Below, in pieces: positions 42,728-54,664 of a stretch of 64,000 bases of DNA; positions within the stretch are counted from its first letter, which is position 1, and every line of letters begins with the position of its first letter. Made by a program: the position numbers and the translations under genes. Source of the stretch: Hysterium pulicare CBS 123377 (lineage: Eukaryota; Ascomycota; Dothideomycetes; Hysteriales; Hysteriaceae); assembly GCA_000467715.1 (NCBI GenBank), contig AJFK01000305.1, forward strand, positions 169,723-233,722. The letters run 5' to 3'. The notes beneath the pieces are model-generated. The model saw only the letters and a program-made list of their open reading frames with translations, had not been told where the DNA came from and did not search any database.

Positions 42728-43910
42728 CTAACCCTCCAACTTCTCCCTCACAAACTCAACCGTAACATCCAACGCCTCCTGCACCCCCTCCGGACTCGAC
42801 TCAGGCGGAAACATAATAAACCCATGCGGCGCGCCCTCAAAAATCCTCACAACAGCCTCATTCCCCCAAGCCGCCCACTTCGCCCCCATAAAAATCGTAT
42901 CATCAAGCAAGCAGTCCTCCGTCCCACACGTAAACAGCGCAGGCGGCAACTTCAAGCCCCTAATATCAGCGTAAAAGGGCGAGATAGCCGGGTCGCGCCG
43001 CTGCGAGATGGTCGTGTTGGGGAGGAAGACGTCGATGTAGCGCGTCATGATGTCTTTGTCGAGCACGAGCGGCTGGTCGAAGTGGTCGGTCATGGGGAGG
43101 AAGCCGGAGAGATCGAAACAGCCGAAGTGCAGGAGGAGGCCTTTGAATTTGAAGGTTGGGTATTTGGGGTAGAGGTGGAGGGCTATGAGGACGGAGAGGT
43201 GGCCGCCGGCGGACTAGATAGTATAACGCTTAGTTTCGGCTGGGAGGATGGGATGGGGGTAGGAGGGGCGTTAGCATACTTCGCCGCCTGCAAACAGTAG
43301 TTCCCCACCGAATTCCGACTTGCCGTGCGCGATGAGGTACTCGGCGAAGTCGTAGCAGTCGTTTGGGCCGGCGGGGAAGGGGTCTTCGGGCGCGAGTCTG
43401 TAGCCGACTGATATCACGGTTAGGCCGTAGTTATCCGCCATGAATTTGAGGTACGGGTCTTGGCTACTCTTTATCAGTCTCTCTCTATTCAGACCTCTGC
43501 GACTCGAGGGATACTGACTAGTGTTCCGATTGAAGAACCCAACCACCACCATGGATATGCATGAATATGCCTTTAGAGTCTCCATTCTCAGGCTTAAACA
43601 TCCGGTAAGGAATCTCTCTTCCTTGATCTCGAGAAGGTATCGAGCCGTTGATTCCAGATTCTAGAACGACTGGTTTCGGGAGTGGAGTTTCTCCGTTCCA
43701 TCTTAGTTCTCGATATTTCTTCGCACCCATCTGGATACGGTCAGAGTCACGTGATGGATGAGGAGGATATCAGTGCTGGAGTACCTCGTACCATCTTGGG
43801 TTCTTTTTCCCAATCGCGATTAGATTCTCGTTGAACTTTTTCGTCTTCTCCGACACATTTGCAGGGTCGAATTTGGAAGAGTCGACGGTGATATCGGATT
43901 TCATTGGCAT
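42728..43910 (-). CDS. Alpha/beta-hydrolase, HSL-type esterase/lipase, 335 aa
   Basis: Exons 43910-43785, 43730-43519, 43463-43280 and 43213-42728. The joins give RWYEMGAKKY, EHYQDPYLKF and GGESAGGHLS. The last join rebuilds the GXSXG nucleophile elbow (GESAG), which confirms intron 3. The HGGGW oxyanion motif of hormone-sensitive-lipase-type esterases is in exon 2, the acid Asp is in CGTEDCLLDDT and the catalytic His is in GAPHGF. It probably hydrolyses short-chain esters; it has no signal peptide, so is likely intracellular. The start is MPMKSDITVD, with a second Met two codons later equally possible. Fungal relatives are annotated as carboxylesterases of unknown substrate. Confidence 0.9.
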
Positions 43911-44329
43911 TGTGGCGGTGTTGAGAGGTGCTAAGTGACTGCAGGATAAGCTTTTGAGGAAGATAGAAGCTCATGGACATGCGTTTTATTTGGATGTAGT
44001 CTTGATAAGTGATCTACCATCTTCGCAACCGTAGTGGGGCGGCGGGGTAAGAAGGGGAATAAGATGACCTCAGCAATCCACTAACCGCCGAAGGATACCC
44101 GATAGAAGGTAGAGAAGATCTATATGTTTACGGATTACTCGTATAGGATAAGCTAAGTGGAATTGGGTATCATTTTACGACCATGAACTAAAAAGGAGAC
44201 GGGAGAGAGTGTGACTCGGATTCATGGAGCATGCCATGGTCAAACGAATCTGACTGCAAGCTCGCACATTGTCTGACAAGAATGAATGCTACTTCGTACG
44301 AGACAAAGATTAAAGCTCCTAAAATTCTG
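43911..44329. other. Intergenic, nothing recognised
   Basis: 419 bp between two minus-strand genes. The ORF 43747-43980 is a shadow of the esterase first exon in another frame. Confidence 0.5.
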
Positions 44330-45745
44330 TCATCTACCCGTTTTCGATTGCACTCTAGACGCCGATATTGGTGCATACTCGTCACCCTTCCCTTTCAATC
44401 GCTTTCGGGGGTATCGCTCCGTCTTAACAAACCAGGAGGTAACGGTCTCAATGATAGATGCTGCTAAATGGTAAGGATAAGTGACGATAGACAATGTTAT
44501 CTGCATGCAAAGCGCAATCAAGCTGCTTATCCAAGTAAGCATCATCGATATGATACCAGGCTTCTGTCCGGATCGAGCTGCAGCTGCCGCAAGAGACAGA
44601 GCGTCCTTCATACGACTTTCCATATCTGCAAATCTTGCTTCGAGTTGGATCGACTGAGCGGCCGATCGCTTTTCATACCGACGAACAGCGCGATTGAGCG
44701 CGTCCAATTGAGGTTGCATTCCCTGTCGGATGTTGCTGCTAATTTCTTTGGCCTTGCTGTCTGTGAGACCATTGCCCCCAGAGCTGTCCGAAAGTCGAGC
44801 TTCTATATCTTCCAGCCGACTTGAAATCTCCTGCGCGTCCGCCTTTGTTAACCTTTCACTTGGATCCAGGTCGGGTCTAATTATACGCTGCAAGTGGAGC
44901 ATTCTTGCTTGTTTCATCTTGATTAAATGCGAAATCGGTCTGAGTTCGGCAGCAAGGGTAAAGATAGTGAGGTTGTAGTTAGACACCAGGCTCTCGGATG
45001 GCCTTGTGAGTTGTGATCGAATCGCGTGCAGGAGGTATGCGCCGAGGAGAGGGCCAAGGAAGCATGCCATGAGCGCCCAAATCTCTTGCCGAGACAACTC
45101 GTTATATGCGGCTTCTTGAGCAGCAGTCCTGGGCTTCTGAGGCTGTTCCTCAGATTTCAAGGGGTTCTCCGCTGGTATAGATTCCGGAGATACCACAACA
45201 CCATCCTCTTCATCTTCATCTTCCTCGATGATTGTATCGTTGTTCAACTCGTTCTTGGGTTCTAGGACTTGGACCTGCTGTGCCGAATGATACCAATCCC
45301 TGTCTATCCGTTAGTCGATATTGAACCCAGGACAGTTTGCAGAGTCTTACCATGGAGCTCTAACACACCAATTCAAGAAGATAGACCCCAGTCCCAGCAG
45401 CAGTATATCCGTTACGATTGAGCTCCCATTTTTGAAGAATAGCCCACCAAGGGCGGGGAGGATTGCAAAAGCGAGCGGCGCCGAATGCCAATGGTCCGAC
45501 TGATGCGTGGATATCAACTTGTCCATTTCCATCCCTCCTGGCCGTAGAAGATTGTCGGTGGATGATCGAAAGGAATTACGCGTATCGGAGAGGTCAGAAA
45601 GGACAGAGCTCCGTCGTCGAGGTAGTGGCGGTAAGGATTGAGCGCCTTCGCTGAATGTAGCAGCGCGACTGATCATTCTTTGGCGGAGAAGGGGATGTAT
45701 CTGTGAGCCTGTAGCATGGCTTTCACCAGGTAGGCTGTCTGCCAT
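44330..45745 (-). CDS. Conserved hypothetical membrane protein with coiled coil, 454 aa
   Basis: Exons 45745-45351 and 45299-44330. The intron 45300-45350 has a GTAAGA donor, a CTAAC branch and a GACAG acceptor, and joins RAPWDWYHSA. The N-terminal ~80 residues are Ser/Arg-rich and cytosolic-looking. Two hydrophobic helices follow (LAFAILPALGGLFF; VTDILLLGLGSIFLNWC). After an acidic linker (EEDEDEEDG) comes a third segment (IWALMACFLGPLLGAYLL). Then a long helical region (about residues 250-390, DAQEISSRLEDIEARLSD) and a final hydrophobic stretch (MMLTWISSLIALCMQITLSIV) before a basic tail. I cannot name the family. The topology suggests an organelle or nuclear-envelope membrane protein with a coiled-coil face, which is inference. 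Confidence 0.72.
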
Positions 45746-46900
45746 GATTACGGGCGAGGAAGCGACTGTGTGACGACGCGATGATGCTGTGCGTTCTGCA
45801 GCGCGTGTGGCTTCAGCGGCGGTGGTGAGCTGGCAACGAAGGCTGCATCAAAACCAAAAACCTGTGCGGAAGACATTCGCGTTCCTCGTCGATGGCTGAG
45901 ATGGCCGACATGTTGGCATTGTGCCATGATTCGTTGGGTTGGCTCCCGAGGTTCCACGCCTCTGGTTCGGGAGTCTTACATCATACACTATGCCCAATTC
46001 GGCTAATTTTATAGCACCAACATCCTCACTTCCGCAACATATCAATCTTTGATGCTATTATTTCTGCACAGCAGCAGCCAAGCTCTAACATCTCATGCAT
46101 TCGATCTTGAACTGCACTCCAAAGCCTACTACCAACGTGCAAGCCCAAACCAAAGTATCTCTAAATCCCCATGCCTCCCGTGGGACTGATTTGCGGAGGT
46201 ACACCACTCCCCTCGGAGATAGCAAATACCCCTCCTTAGAGGCCATCAATAGTCGTAACAGCATGTATTATGCTCATCGTCGAATTTCATTATTGAATAT
46301 TCCCTTTGCACAAAATTTTTCTATTCAGACCCTTATCCGGAAGTCTACAGCTACCACCATGTCTCACGTAGCACCACGAGAAAATACCTCAAATCGTGGT
46401 AAGCTAGGATTAGATTGGTCTAGATATGCACGCGGAAAGCTTTGTTGTGTCTATTCATTTCTATTTGTCGTTAACGTTGCAAAAAAAAAGGTTTGTCGTT
46501 CTGGTGCATCTGAAACAGGAGCTCTATTGAGGCCCGTATTGAGGTTATTGAAGGCTATTGACCCTATTCAGCAAGTCTATGCCGAACGCACATGATGTCC
46601 TCTCAGCACCAAGTAAATCTTCATACTCTTCATACTCTTTCCTTCCACAATACAATAACTTGGTTCTTTTTCTTTTCTTGGATTGACACTCAAGAACTTC
46701 TTTGAATCTATCTCTTTGAATCTCTCTAGCTGCCACAAGCATATGCCACACGACCCAATCACACGCAGCAGCAAGTCATTCTAACCTAAAGCTCTTATCG
46801 TTCATTGGGAGATTGTTGTACAGCGTTGAAGAGTTCAAGAGTCTTTGGAATCAGCCACTGATCAACCACTGACCGACAATTCGCCACTCTCATCGCCACA
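45746..46900. other. Intergenic upstream of STE3 receptor; one doubtful ORF
   Basis: 1155 bp. The 166-codon ORF 46095-46595 (plus) has a mixed composition and includes a Lys run from an A9 tract, so it is probably not a gene. A short ATG ORF starting MSHVAPRENTSNR at about 46360 ends at a possible GTAAGC donor, but no continuing exon could be found. No lipopeptide pheromone precursor with a CAAX end was seen. Confidence 0.4.
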
Positions 46901-48373
46901 ATGGACTCCACAATCTACCCAGTTTATACGACTTCCATCATACTACCAACACTGGCTGCCATCACAGTGATTCTCGACATTCCCCCTCTCATCTGGCACT
47001 TCAGCCAACGCAACATCGCCGCAACCAGCCTCATCTTCTGGATCCTCCTCCTCAACGTCACGAACATCATCAACGCCCTAATCTGGCCTCGCGACAACGT
47101 GCAAGAATGGTGGAACGGAAACGGACTCTGCGATGTCGAGGTACGACTCTTCATTGGCAGCGAAGTCGCACTCCCCGCTGCTCTTGCCTGCATCGTCGGG
47201 AAGCTGGCAAAGGTCATGGATACCAATAATATCATCATCGCTCCACCGAGATCTCAGAGAATCAAGGAATACGTGCTGGAGATACTTTATTGTTTTGGGT
47301 TTCCATTACTCATGATGTTGGTCTATTACGTCGTCCAACCCGCCCGTTACTTCCTTTGGGGTATCTCCGGCTGCAATCCCGCGTTCGATCCCAGCTGGCC
47401 AAGCGTAGTACTCGTTCATATGTGGCCTGTACTCATCTCACTAGTCGGAGTCTACTATTCATGTAAAGCTTCCCCAACTCCTCCAACACCATCATCCCGC
47501 TAACACAACCCAGTCCTCCTCATCTACCGCCTCTTCCGCTACCGCGCCGAATTCTCCCGCCTCATCTCCGCCAGGAACACAACCAAATCCCGCTTCCTGC
47601 GCCTCCTAATCATGTCCCTAATCATGATCATCGGCGTCCTCCCCGTCCAGTTCTACGCCTTCTACCGCAATGTCGAACTCATCTCGGATCCCTACTCCTG
47701 GAGTCGGGTCCACGGCCCGGATTGGAACATCATAATCACAATTCCCAGTTACGGAACTGCGATCTTCGACCGCTGGGCAAGAGTCGCGTATGGATTCGTT
47801 GTTTTCTTCACGTTCGGGACGGGTAAGGATGCGCACACTTTATACAAGAATATCCTTCTCGGAATGGGGCTGGGGAAAGTGTTTCCAAGACTATACGAAA
47901 CCGAGACTTGCTCTTCATCGAGTGAAGGGACCAGGACGAGGCAGGGAAGTTGGTGGAGCTTATCCAGTAAAACAAAGAACATGTTTTCTTCGAAGAAAGC
48001 CACAACGACAACATCAACATTCACAACAGACACAAACACCCTCCGCTCTCCCTCCTTCAACGCTCCAATCCTTCTCCATCCCTATTCCTCCTCACCCTCA
48101 CCCGAACCCAAACACCGCCTTTCTTTCTTCGGCATCTTTTCCCGCTCGAAACAAACGCTTCCCATCCTCCCAATGTTCTCTTTCGAGAAACGTTCGACTG
48201 ATGACATGATATCACCGACTAAGTCCTCGCCTACTTTTGGTTTGGAACCGACGTCTTTGTCTACGCAGGCTTGGGCTGCGGGACCTTCGAGGCTGGGTGG
48301 TGAGGGTGTGAGAGTTCAGAGGGAGGTGAGGCAGAATAGTCTGCACTTCAAGGAAGATGAGGATTTTGTTTGA
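46901..48373 (+). CDS. STE3-type pheromone a-factor receptor (seven-transmembrane GPCR), 473 aa
   Basis: Exons 46901-47462 and 47514-48373. The intron has a GTAAAG donor, a CTAAC branch and a CCCAG acceptor, joining VGVYYSFLLIYRL. Seven hydrophobic helices are visible, with the family-typical IIPPLIWHFSQRNIAATSLI-like first loop (here starting IPPLIWHFSQRN), NIINALIWP in TM2, and SRLISARNTTKSRFLRLLIMS at the third cytoplasmic loop and TM6 boundary. A ~180-residue cytoplasmic C-tail rich in Ser/Thr/Lys likely carries phosphorylation sites for desensitisation. These receptors bind the farnesylated peptide pheromone and signal through a heterotrimeric G protein and a MAP kinase cascade during mating. 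The ascomycete orthologue is called PRE-1 in Neurospora or PreA in Aspergillus. Confidence 0.92.
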
Positions 48374-48844
48374 AGGATTTGGTGGTCTTTTGAGGGCTCT
48401 GTGACTGACTCGGGTTTTGGTCGTAGTGGGGAGGGTTGGGACGTGGAGGATGGGATGTTTAGTTTGTTTTGGTTTGGGGTAGGGGTTTGGCATGAGGGAG
48501 ACTTGGATGCGAGAATACCTTTTTGGGGATCGAGTAATTAGTCTGTGGGATTTGGTATATGCGGCCTAAGGCTGGGTTTGGGGGTATAAGAAATAGATCT
48601 TCTCTTCTCTTGCTAACTCATTGCCTCCTTGTTTATGCTTGAGTGAAAGAGTAGATTAAAACCATCAATTACATTACATGCTTCTAAAATATATTGTTAT
48701 AGATAATACACCTTGATTTAGTCATCAGTACAGAAAAGTCAACACAGATGATCTTCCGATGCCTAACCTTTTTGACCGACTAAATCATTTCTCTCAGAAC
48801 ATTAGCAAATCTCAAGTCAGTAGGAAAAAAAATCCCCAGCGAGC
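48374..48844. other. Intergenic between convergent genes, nothing recognised
   Basis: 471 bp of 3' flanking sequence. The minus-strand ORF 48212-48493 overlaps the receptor tail and is a shadow. Confidence 0.5.
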
Positions 48845-51283
48845 TCAACGACCCACACTCGCAAACCCAATAACCTTCCTCCTCTTCGAAAGCTCCTGCG
48901 CAAAATACTTGGCCGACACAAACCCCGAGGTACTGCCCTGAGACAAACGATCGTAAAAATCGGCATCGATGGGTTCCACAAAGGTAGATTGTCTCCGTTT
49001 CGGCGGGCGAGGTGGAGGTTCTGGGAAGCTCTCTGGATCAATTTGGTGTTTGGGCGTTGCTGAATGGATACTATCATAGTCCGGAATTGGCGAGTCGGAA
49101 ACATGGTCGGTGGTGTTTGCGGATGAGTGGTCTTGAGATATGGCTCCGAGACTGTCGGAGTCTTCGTTTTCGGCTGCTGCAAATGAGTGGTTGGAATCCG
49201 CTGTATTTTGATCAAGAGTTAACTGGTCCATGGATGTGTCGATTGTCTCTTCTTGAGACGGTCTTAGGGAAGTGTTTGATTCGACAGTGTCGACATCGTC
49301 GAGATCGAACGTTTCATACTCTTCTGATATGGTTGGAAGAGGAGTATTTGCTCGCCGAGTCTGCGAAACTGTTATGTTTTGATGAAGGTCTGGCCGTGAA
49401 GGAGAATTGCGAGGAGGTGCAAAGTAACGCGACACAATAGCATTGCTCAGCAGTCCTTTTGGCAAGCCGTTGTTAGTAAAAAGTGAAGTGGAGTCCGAGG
49501 TGATCGGTTCAACTAGTCGAAAAACTTTCCGGCGGGGTCGCCACTCTTCGATAGCTCGCTCGTAGAGGGCTTCGAACTCTGCAGCATAACACTTGTTGGT
49601 AAACCAAGGATGTGACAGGGCTTCGGAGACAGCCATCCGATTGCGCTCATCGAGGACGAGAAGGTTTCTGATGAAGTGCTTTGGCCGATGACCCACTTGA
49701 CTCCATGCAGGGTGGTCTGGATCGTCCATCACGCTGAGATCACATGCGGCTGCGAGCTCGAGAACGACCTCTCTTGCATTGTCTTCGTAATCTTGATGGT
49801 TCCTGTCAGTAAAGATAACGTCTCCCGAAAGGAGGGCAGCGGTGATGGATCCTATCGACCACATGTCGACGCTCTTCGAATATCCATGATCTGCGGCAAT
49901 TGCACTGTTCCGTTTATGTATCTCGCTGAAATGATTAGAATTCTATCATTCGGTAAATGAAATACACTCACGGCGCAGTGTACTCAAGAGTTCCGACGAG
50001 AGAAAACATTCGCTTTCTAGCCAGCATCTTCGGCTGACTTTTTTCGTCTGAAACCGGAAGATACCTAGCACTACCGAAGTCCGTGATAACAAGTCGAGCT
50101 CCATCAGCGAGTGAGGTCATAAGTATGTTATCAGGCTTGAGATCCCGATGCACGATACCACGGTTGTGAAGGTATTCTACACCTTTAAGAATTTGCCGTA
50201 TGATCACTGCTGCTTCGACATCGCACAACCGACCCCCTTTGTATTCGATGTAAGAGAAAAGGTCTCCGCCAGTGATTAGCTCCTGAAATATGTATCTCAC
50301 AAGCATTAGCACCTATCTTAATTGTCATTGCGTCTGCTCCTTACATGCTGCTTGAACTCCAGAACACCTTCTCGATGGTAATAATGTTCGGCTAAAGAAG
50401 AGTCAGCATCGTACATAAGGGGTTGACTGAATGGTTCGAACATGATCCAGATCCTTCAGAATTTCGAACTCACGAAAGCACTTCTGAATTCTGCTTGGCC
50501 ACCGTTTTCGAGTGAGCGATGGATCAGGAGATGCTTCCTGGCCTGTAAGTACATTTACATATGCGTAGTAGTCCGTTAGGTTTGTGTCACTGTGCAGATC
50601 TAGAGCCTGTAACTTTGCGTGGATGTGGCAAAGGTCAATCACTTTACATGCGAGCTGTCGTTGAGATTTTTGATGGAGGGCCATGAAGACTTTCCCATAG
50701 CCGCCAGCCCCGAGAGTCCGATTGGTAATGAGATATCGATTAGCGAAGAGCTGGTGGAATTAGTCATATCATCAAAGAACCGAAGACACTGGGTCGGACC
50801 TTTTGCTCTTGCCGTTGCAACTTGCTTAGAGTAACTTCCTGAGTCTCGAACATTGAGTGGTATATAAGAGTGACACGAGGAGAAATGCGAAGTTCGTCTT
50901 CATCGTCAAGAAGATAAGAAGCGTTCTTTCGACCCATAAGGACATCACCGGAATCATTGTTCTTCTTCAAATAGGTTCCATTAGTCGACACATCAGCGGC
51001 GTACACAAAAGGTGGAATCCCCGCAATTGGATCCTGCTCATAAAGGAGACAATGGATTCGAAGATGTTTGTTTGATATGTTGGGGTCAGGCCAGTGGCGA
51101 CGACAGAGCTGGGCATTTCTGCCGAGGTAGAATTCTTCATTGCCATGTATTGGAATGTGAACCTCCGTATCTGCCTTTGAATTAGAATCTCGAAGATACA
51201 GGTCATGCTCACTGTCGCTACTCACCCTGCTGACTCTTACCAGCGAGCCGAACCTCGAGGTACGCTACAGTCTCACCTGCCAT
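48845..51283 (-). CDS. FHA-domain Ser/Thr protein kinase, Rad53/Cds1/Mek1 (Chk2) family, 729 aa
   Basis: Exons 51283-51226, 51170-50800, 50750-50442, 50391-50345, 50295-49972 and 49925-48845, all phases consistent. The FHA domain (residues ~1-140) has LGRNAQ, the NISNKHLRI phosphothreonine pocket and DVSTNGTYL. The kinase domain (~165-460) has [10 protein letters not shown], Lys in [21 protein letters not shown] and TAPEIH. A ~35-residue insert lies between the VAIK Lys and helix C. A long Ser/Thr/Asp-rich tail ends with a basic patch ([10 protein letters not shown], later SKRRKV), probably nuclear. The 47-bp exon 4 is supported by [11 protein letters not shown], rebuilt exactly at its junction. 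Family members relay DNA damage, replication stress or meiotic recombination signals. Whether this is the Chk2 or the Mek1 orthologue cannot be decided by eye. The intron 2 donor (GTCCGA) is weak. Confidence 0.88.
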
Positions 51284-51697
51284 CCTTCACCAACATCCCC
51301 TCACCTAGCCTTCCTCTTGCGCTGGAGTACGAACCAGGTAAACAGCTTACATAAGAATGGGGAAAAGACCATTGGGATGAAGTTTGGAGGTACTGTTAGG
51401 GAAGCCAAGTGCCAAGATAGCTAATCTGCAAATGGCTAAGTTCAAGGCCTCTAAGCGAGCGAGCTCCGCACACCACATCTTTGAGAGCTTCCCCTCTGCA
51501 GTTTCTTCTTCATCAACCAACGACACTCATCTCGACAGCGATGTAAGTCTCGCAATTACCCCCTTCAAAGTGCTCAATGGGTTCCAATCAGCACTTTGCA
51601 TGTCGTTGAAACATCGTTGACTGCCAATTTCCACCCTCACCCACTCCATGTAGCCAAAGCTAACTCGATACCTGTAAAGATCACCTAGTTATCGAAG
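51284..51697. other. Divergent promoter region, kinase / eL41
   Basis: 414 bp. A plus-strand ORF from 51384 ends in a good donor (GAT|GTAAGT at 51543), which may mark a 5' UTR intron of the eL41 transcript and not a separate gene. Confidence 0.4.
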
Positions 51698-51827
51698 ATG
51701 AGAGCCAAGTGGAGAAAGAAGCGAGTTCGACGCCTCAAACGTAAGAGGAGAAAAACAAGAGCCCGCAGGTATGTATATGCGAATCGTAAACGCTGGTCAC
51801 TCGTGGCTAATCTCCTGCAGCAAATAA
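51698..51827 (+). CDS. rpl41: 60S ribosomal protein eL41, 25 aa, split by an intron
   Basis: Exon 1 (51698-51768) encodes MRAKWRKKRVRRLKRKRRKT plus Arg-Ala-Arg and the first two bases of a Ser codon. The intron 51769-51820 (GTATGT donor, CTAAT branch, CTGCAG acceptor) leads to a seven-base exon 2 (51821-51827) that completes Ser-Lys-stop. The result is the standard 25-residue eL41, almost entirely Arg/Lys, which sits at the subunit interface of the eukaryotic ribosome. Without the intron the frame runs on into unrelated sequence to 51922. Family length and C-terminal RARSK both support this model. Confidence 0.95.
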
Positions 51828-53072
51828 ATGTCTCGCCCCTCAATCACAGCAACCCTCAACTGCCTCGAAGTTTCGAAGTCACAACCAACGAAAAATCACA
51901 TCCACGAGCGTCTTACTTGTGAGCTTTCGACTATTCAATCTTTTCCTCTCTACGTCACTCGACGATCGCCGGTCATCGGACGACGGAAAACGACTGGGCT
52001 ATTGGAAATTCAGGATGGAAGTAACAAACTGCGATGGAACTGGCAGGGTATTGGGAAGCTGGTCAATTCTATATTGAGGTCAAATCGGGAGTTGTTTGCA
52101 TTTCAAAAACAGATGTCTGCTCTAACACCGGCGTGCTTGCTTAGCTAGCCTTTGGGCCATCATCTCTGCAAATGATGTGTTAATCTGCTAAATATCAAAA
52201 TGAAGCATATTGTCACCAAAAATCCTCTCGCTGAAATCCTGTACAACCCTTGTCTTGAGCTGTCTTCCAACTTTTTGAACCTGGGCATGACGAGTTCATG
52301 CCAAGGTTTGCGCACGTGACCATCAATGAGATTTATGCGACTTTGCCTTTCAACCACCAACTCTATCAGCTATGTACTGTGATAGAACAAATTCCACGGA
52401 TTTCCAATGTCTCACAACTAGCTAGGTGTCATCTCATGTCGGAGCCTATGTTGATTATTCTGTTCAGGGATGTATCACTACGGTTGCACAACAAGCATGG
52501 CAATGCTCAAGAAACCATCAGGACAGAAAGGCAGATAGCGTAAGAACGTACGGCAACATCACTAGGAAGTTGGAGAGTGCGGACACAGTGTTTGAACTTC
52601 CAAAGTTCAACAAAAACCTACTGTTAGTACTGACCCTATCTGGCAAGAAAAAGTCCAAAGAACGCACACAGAGCCCCAGACCGTACTGTCATTCAAAGTA
52701 CTAATTAGAGACAGAATTGGTATAGATGACGCCTGTCTTCATATGTCGCATTGTTAACAAATATGCTGTCGATGCCATGATACTAGCAGCAGGAAGCAAT
52801 GCTGAATGAAACAAGTCGCTCCGGGGCATTACTTCCTCCTGTGCGTATTGTCCCATCGCATCAGTCATAAGTTGCTTATAAAGAAGATGCCAGAAGTACC
52901 TCTGGAATTGCTTTCAGCCGCAAAGAACGAATTGAAGGCCAGCAGTCCAAAGGAATATCATTCCCGCCCAGAGTATCATTTAGAGACATCCTCTCCCTCA
53001 CCTGGACAGCCTTCCCAAACGCGTCTGTTGAGTATGATAGAAGTAAGTGGGCTACGAAGCCGCACGGGAGGG
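51828..53072. other. Intergenic, 1.2 kb, nothing recognised
   Basis: Downstream of eL41 and of the BTB gene (convergent). Several short ORFs on both strands (51828-52148, 52160-52360, 52298-52704, 52806-53123) share no domain-like features, and overlap. Confidence 0.5.
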
Positions 53073-54210
53073 TCAAGATGTCAGTTGGCTGCTTGTAACG
53101 CATGCCTTCAGGAGGTTGTTTAGAAACACGGCATCGCTAGACCGACCTTTCTTGCAAGTCAATTCCTCCTCTTGGGTATCATGCTCATGAAAGTTGCAAC
53201 AATCTAGAGTTTCCTTTTGAATATCCATTCCCAGCTTTGTGTTGCCAGCTCTTCGTGTGTTAAGGAACAGGAGCTCAAGGAGGAATTCCCTTGGGAGACT
53301 GTCATAGACTTTGGCGTTAATTTTATCTTGATCTGGGTGCCACCGCATCGCGCTTATCTTTACTATGTATTGGCAAAAGGGAGATTGATCCGGAAGGTTG
53401 TCATATATTTTTTGGACGTAGTTGAGATTGGGATGACGTCTGGTAAAGTAATGGTACTCCATCATAACGGTCATAATATCGCGTCTGAGCTGTGGTGTAT
53501 CATACCTATCTGCCAAAATATAAAGTTCGAGGAAGATGGTGGTCAAATGCCGACCCAATTTTTCTACACAAGTTCAACGCTTTTGTTAGTTTTACCAAGC
53601 TCCTCCTGCGACTGAGTAAAAATTGAATGGGCCACATACGTCGGTGTTCAGGCTCTAGCCAAGTTTCTTGGAGTTTCCAGCCTCCCTTTTTTCTCTGACG
53701 TGGTGCATATGCTGCGAGTTGATCATTTAGATCGTTGATGGCTTCGGAGACTAGCGTCTCCTCGGAGTCATCGGATTTGTCCAAGCTTGTATCAGGATCC
53801 GCCGAACCAGTGCCAGTATTAGAGCTGCATCCACCAGATCCATGAGAGTCATCACAACCATCCCCGTTCACTTCTATAACTCCTTTCTCGTGTCTCGAAG
53901 GTTGGGCGTAGAGCCAGTGTTGGAAGATTCCGACCGTGCTCTTCTTCACATCTTGAAGTTCGATGGACAGGGCTTCGCTCTCCCTAAACGAACCTTCGAA
54001 CGCATTGCGAAAGTATTCAGAGTAGTAACAAAGTAGCTCTTTGTGCATCCGGAATGGCACTCCATCGTCTGGCCCAATTTTGATTTCGACGAAAGTCTGA
54101 TCCATCGTCCTGAAGCGCGTATAAGTATTGAGCGACCGTAGTAATATAGACACAGGTATTTCTCACATGAAAGTAGGCCGTTTCCTCTTGCGGGGCTTCG
54201 ATGCAGCCAT
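53073..54210 (-). CDS. BTB/POZ-domain protein with C-terminal CX2HXHX8C motif (tandem paralogue 1), 334 aa
   Basis: Exons 54210-54167, 54109-53640 and 53563-53073. Exon 1 encodes a short basic leader (KPRKRKRPTFM). The BTB domain begins TMDQTFVEIKIG and contains FRMHKELLCYYSEYFRNAF and IELQDVKKSTVGIFQHWLY. A low-complexity Ser/Asp/Gly insert (~residues 85-150) separates it from the helical part (FLELYILADRYDTPQLRRDI). The C-terminus holds CNFHEHDTQEEELTC. Introns fall at the same positions and phases as in the paralogue at 54665-55789. Function unknown. The basic leader suggests nuclear location, and the domain suggests homo- or hetero-dimerisation, perhaps with its neighbours. Confidence 0.85.
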
Positions 54211-54664
54211 TGTGGTGTTTGTCTGAAGCTCAGTTGGATTTGTGTAGGTTGAATGTTTCGGTTAGGAGTCAAGAGGGGGACGAGTGCTACATAAGTGAAA
54301 CCTTGGATCTGACGCGCAATCATGTGACAGCGTGTTTATGTATTACCCAGGGACGAACGCGAGTTGTAGATTGAGGGAGCGAAGTTCAAAAGTATGTGAG
54401 GGCGTACACTAACTAGCACACTAACTTTTCACGTATCAGGCACAATGCTATAGAAGCACAGAGCATTTTAGAGCCTGTGTGCACTGAAAGCACTACACAG
54501 GTAATTAGGTACAGGAATCGTCTGGAGAACAACTGTCCTTCGAATGCCGACTTATCATGTCCAACCTATGGACATGATCCCAAGCCCAAGGTAAGCATAT
54601 CAAGTTCGGAGGATGTAAACGGTATGAAGAACAGCTGTAAAGGGCGCAAAGCGCTCGCGCAATG
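54211..54664. other. Spacer between tandem BTB genes
   Basis: 454 bp with the promoter of paralogue 1 and the 3' end of paralogue 2. Nothing else seen. Confidence 0.5.

Noticed and set aside
46095-46595. 166-codon ORF upstream of the STE3 receptor
   Set aside because: Includes a homopolymer-derived Lys run and no domain; no clear splice partner.
51384-51620. 78-codon ORF between the kinase and eL41
   Set aside because: Ends soon after a good splice donor; more likely eL41 leader with a UTR intron than a protein gene.
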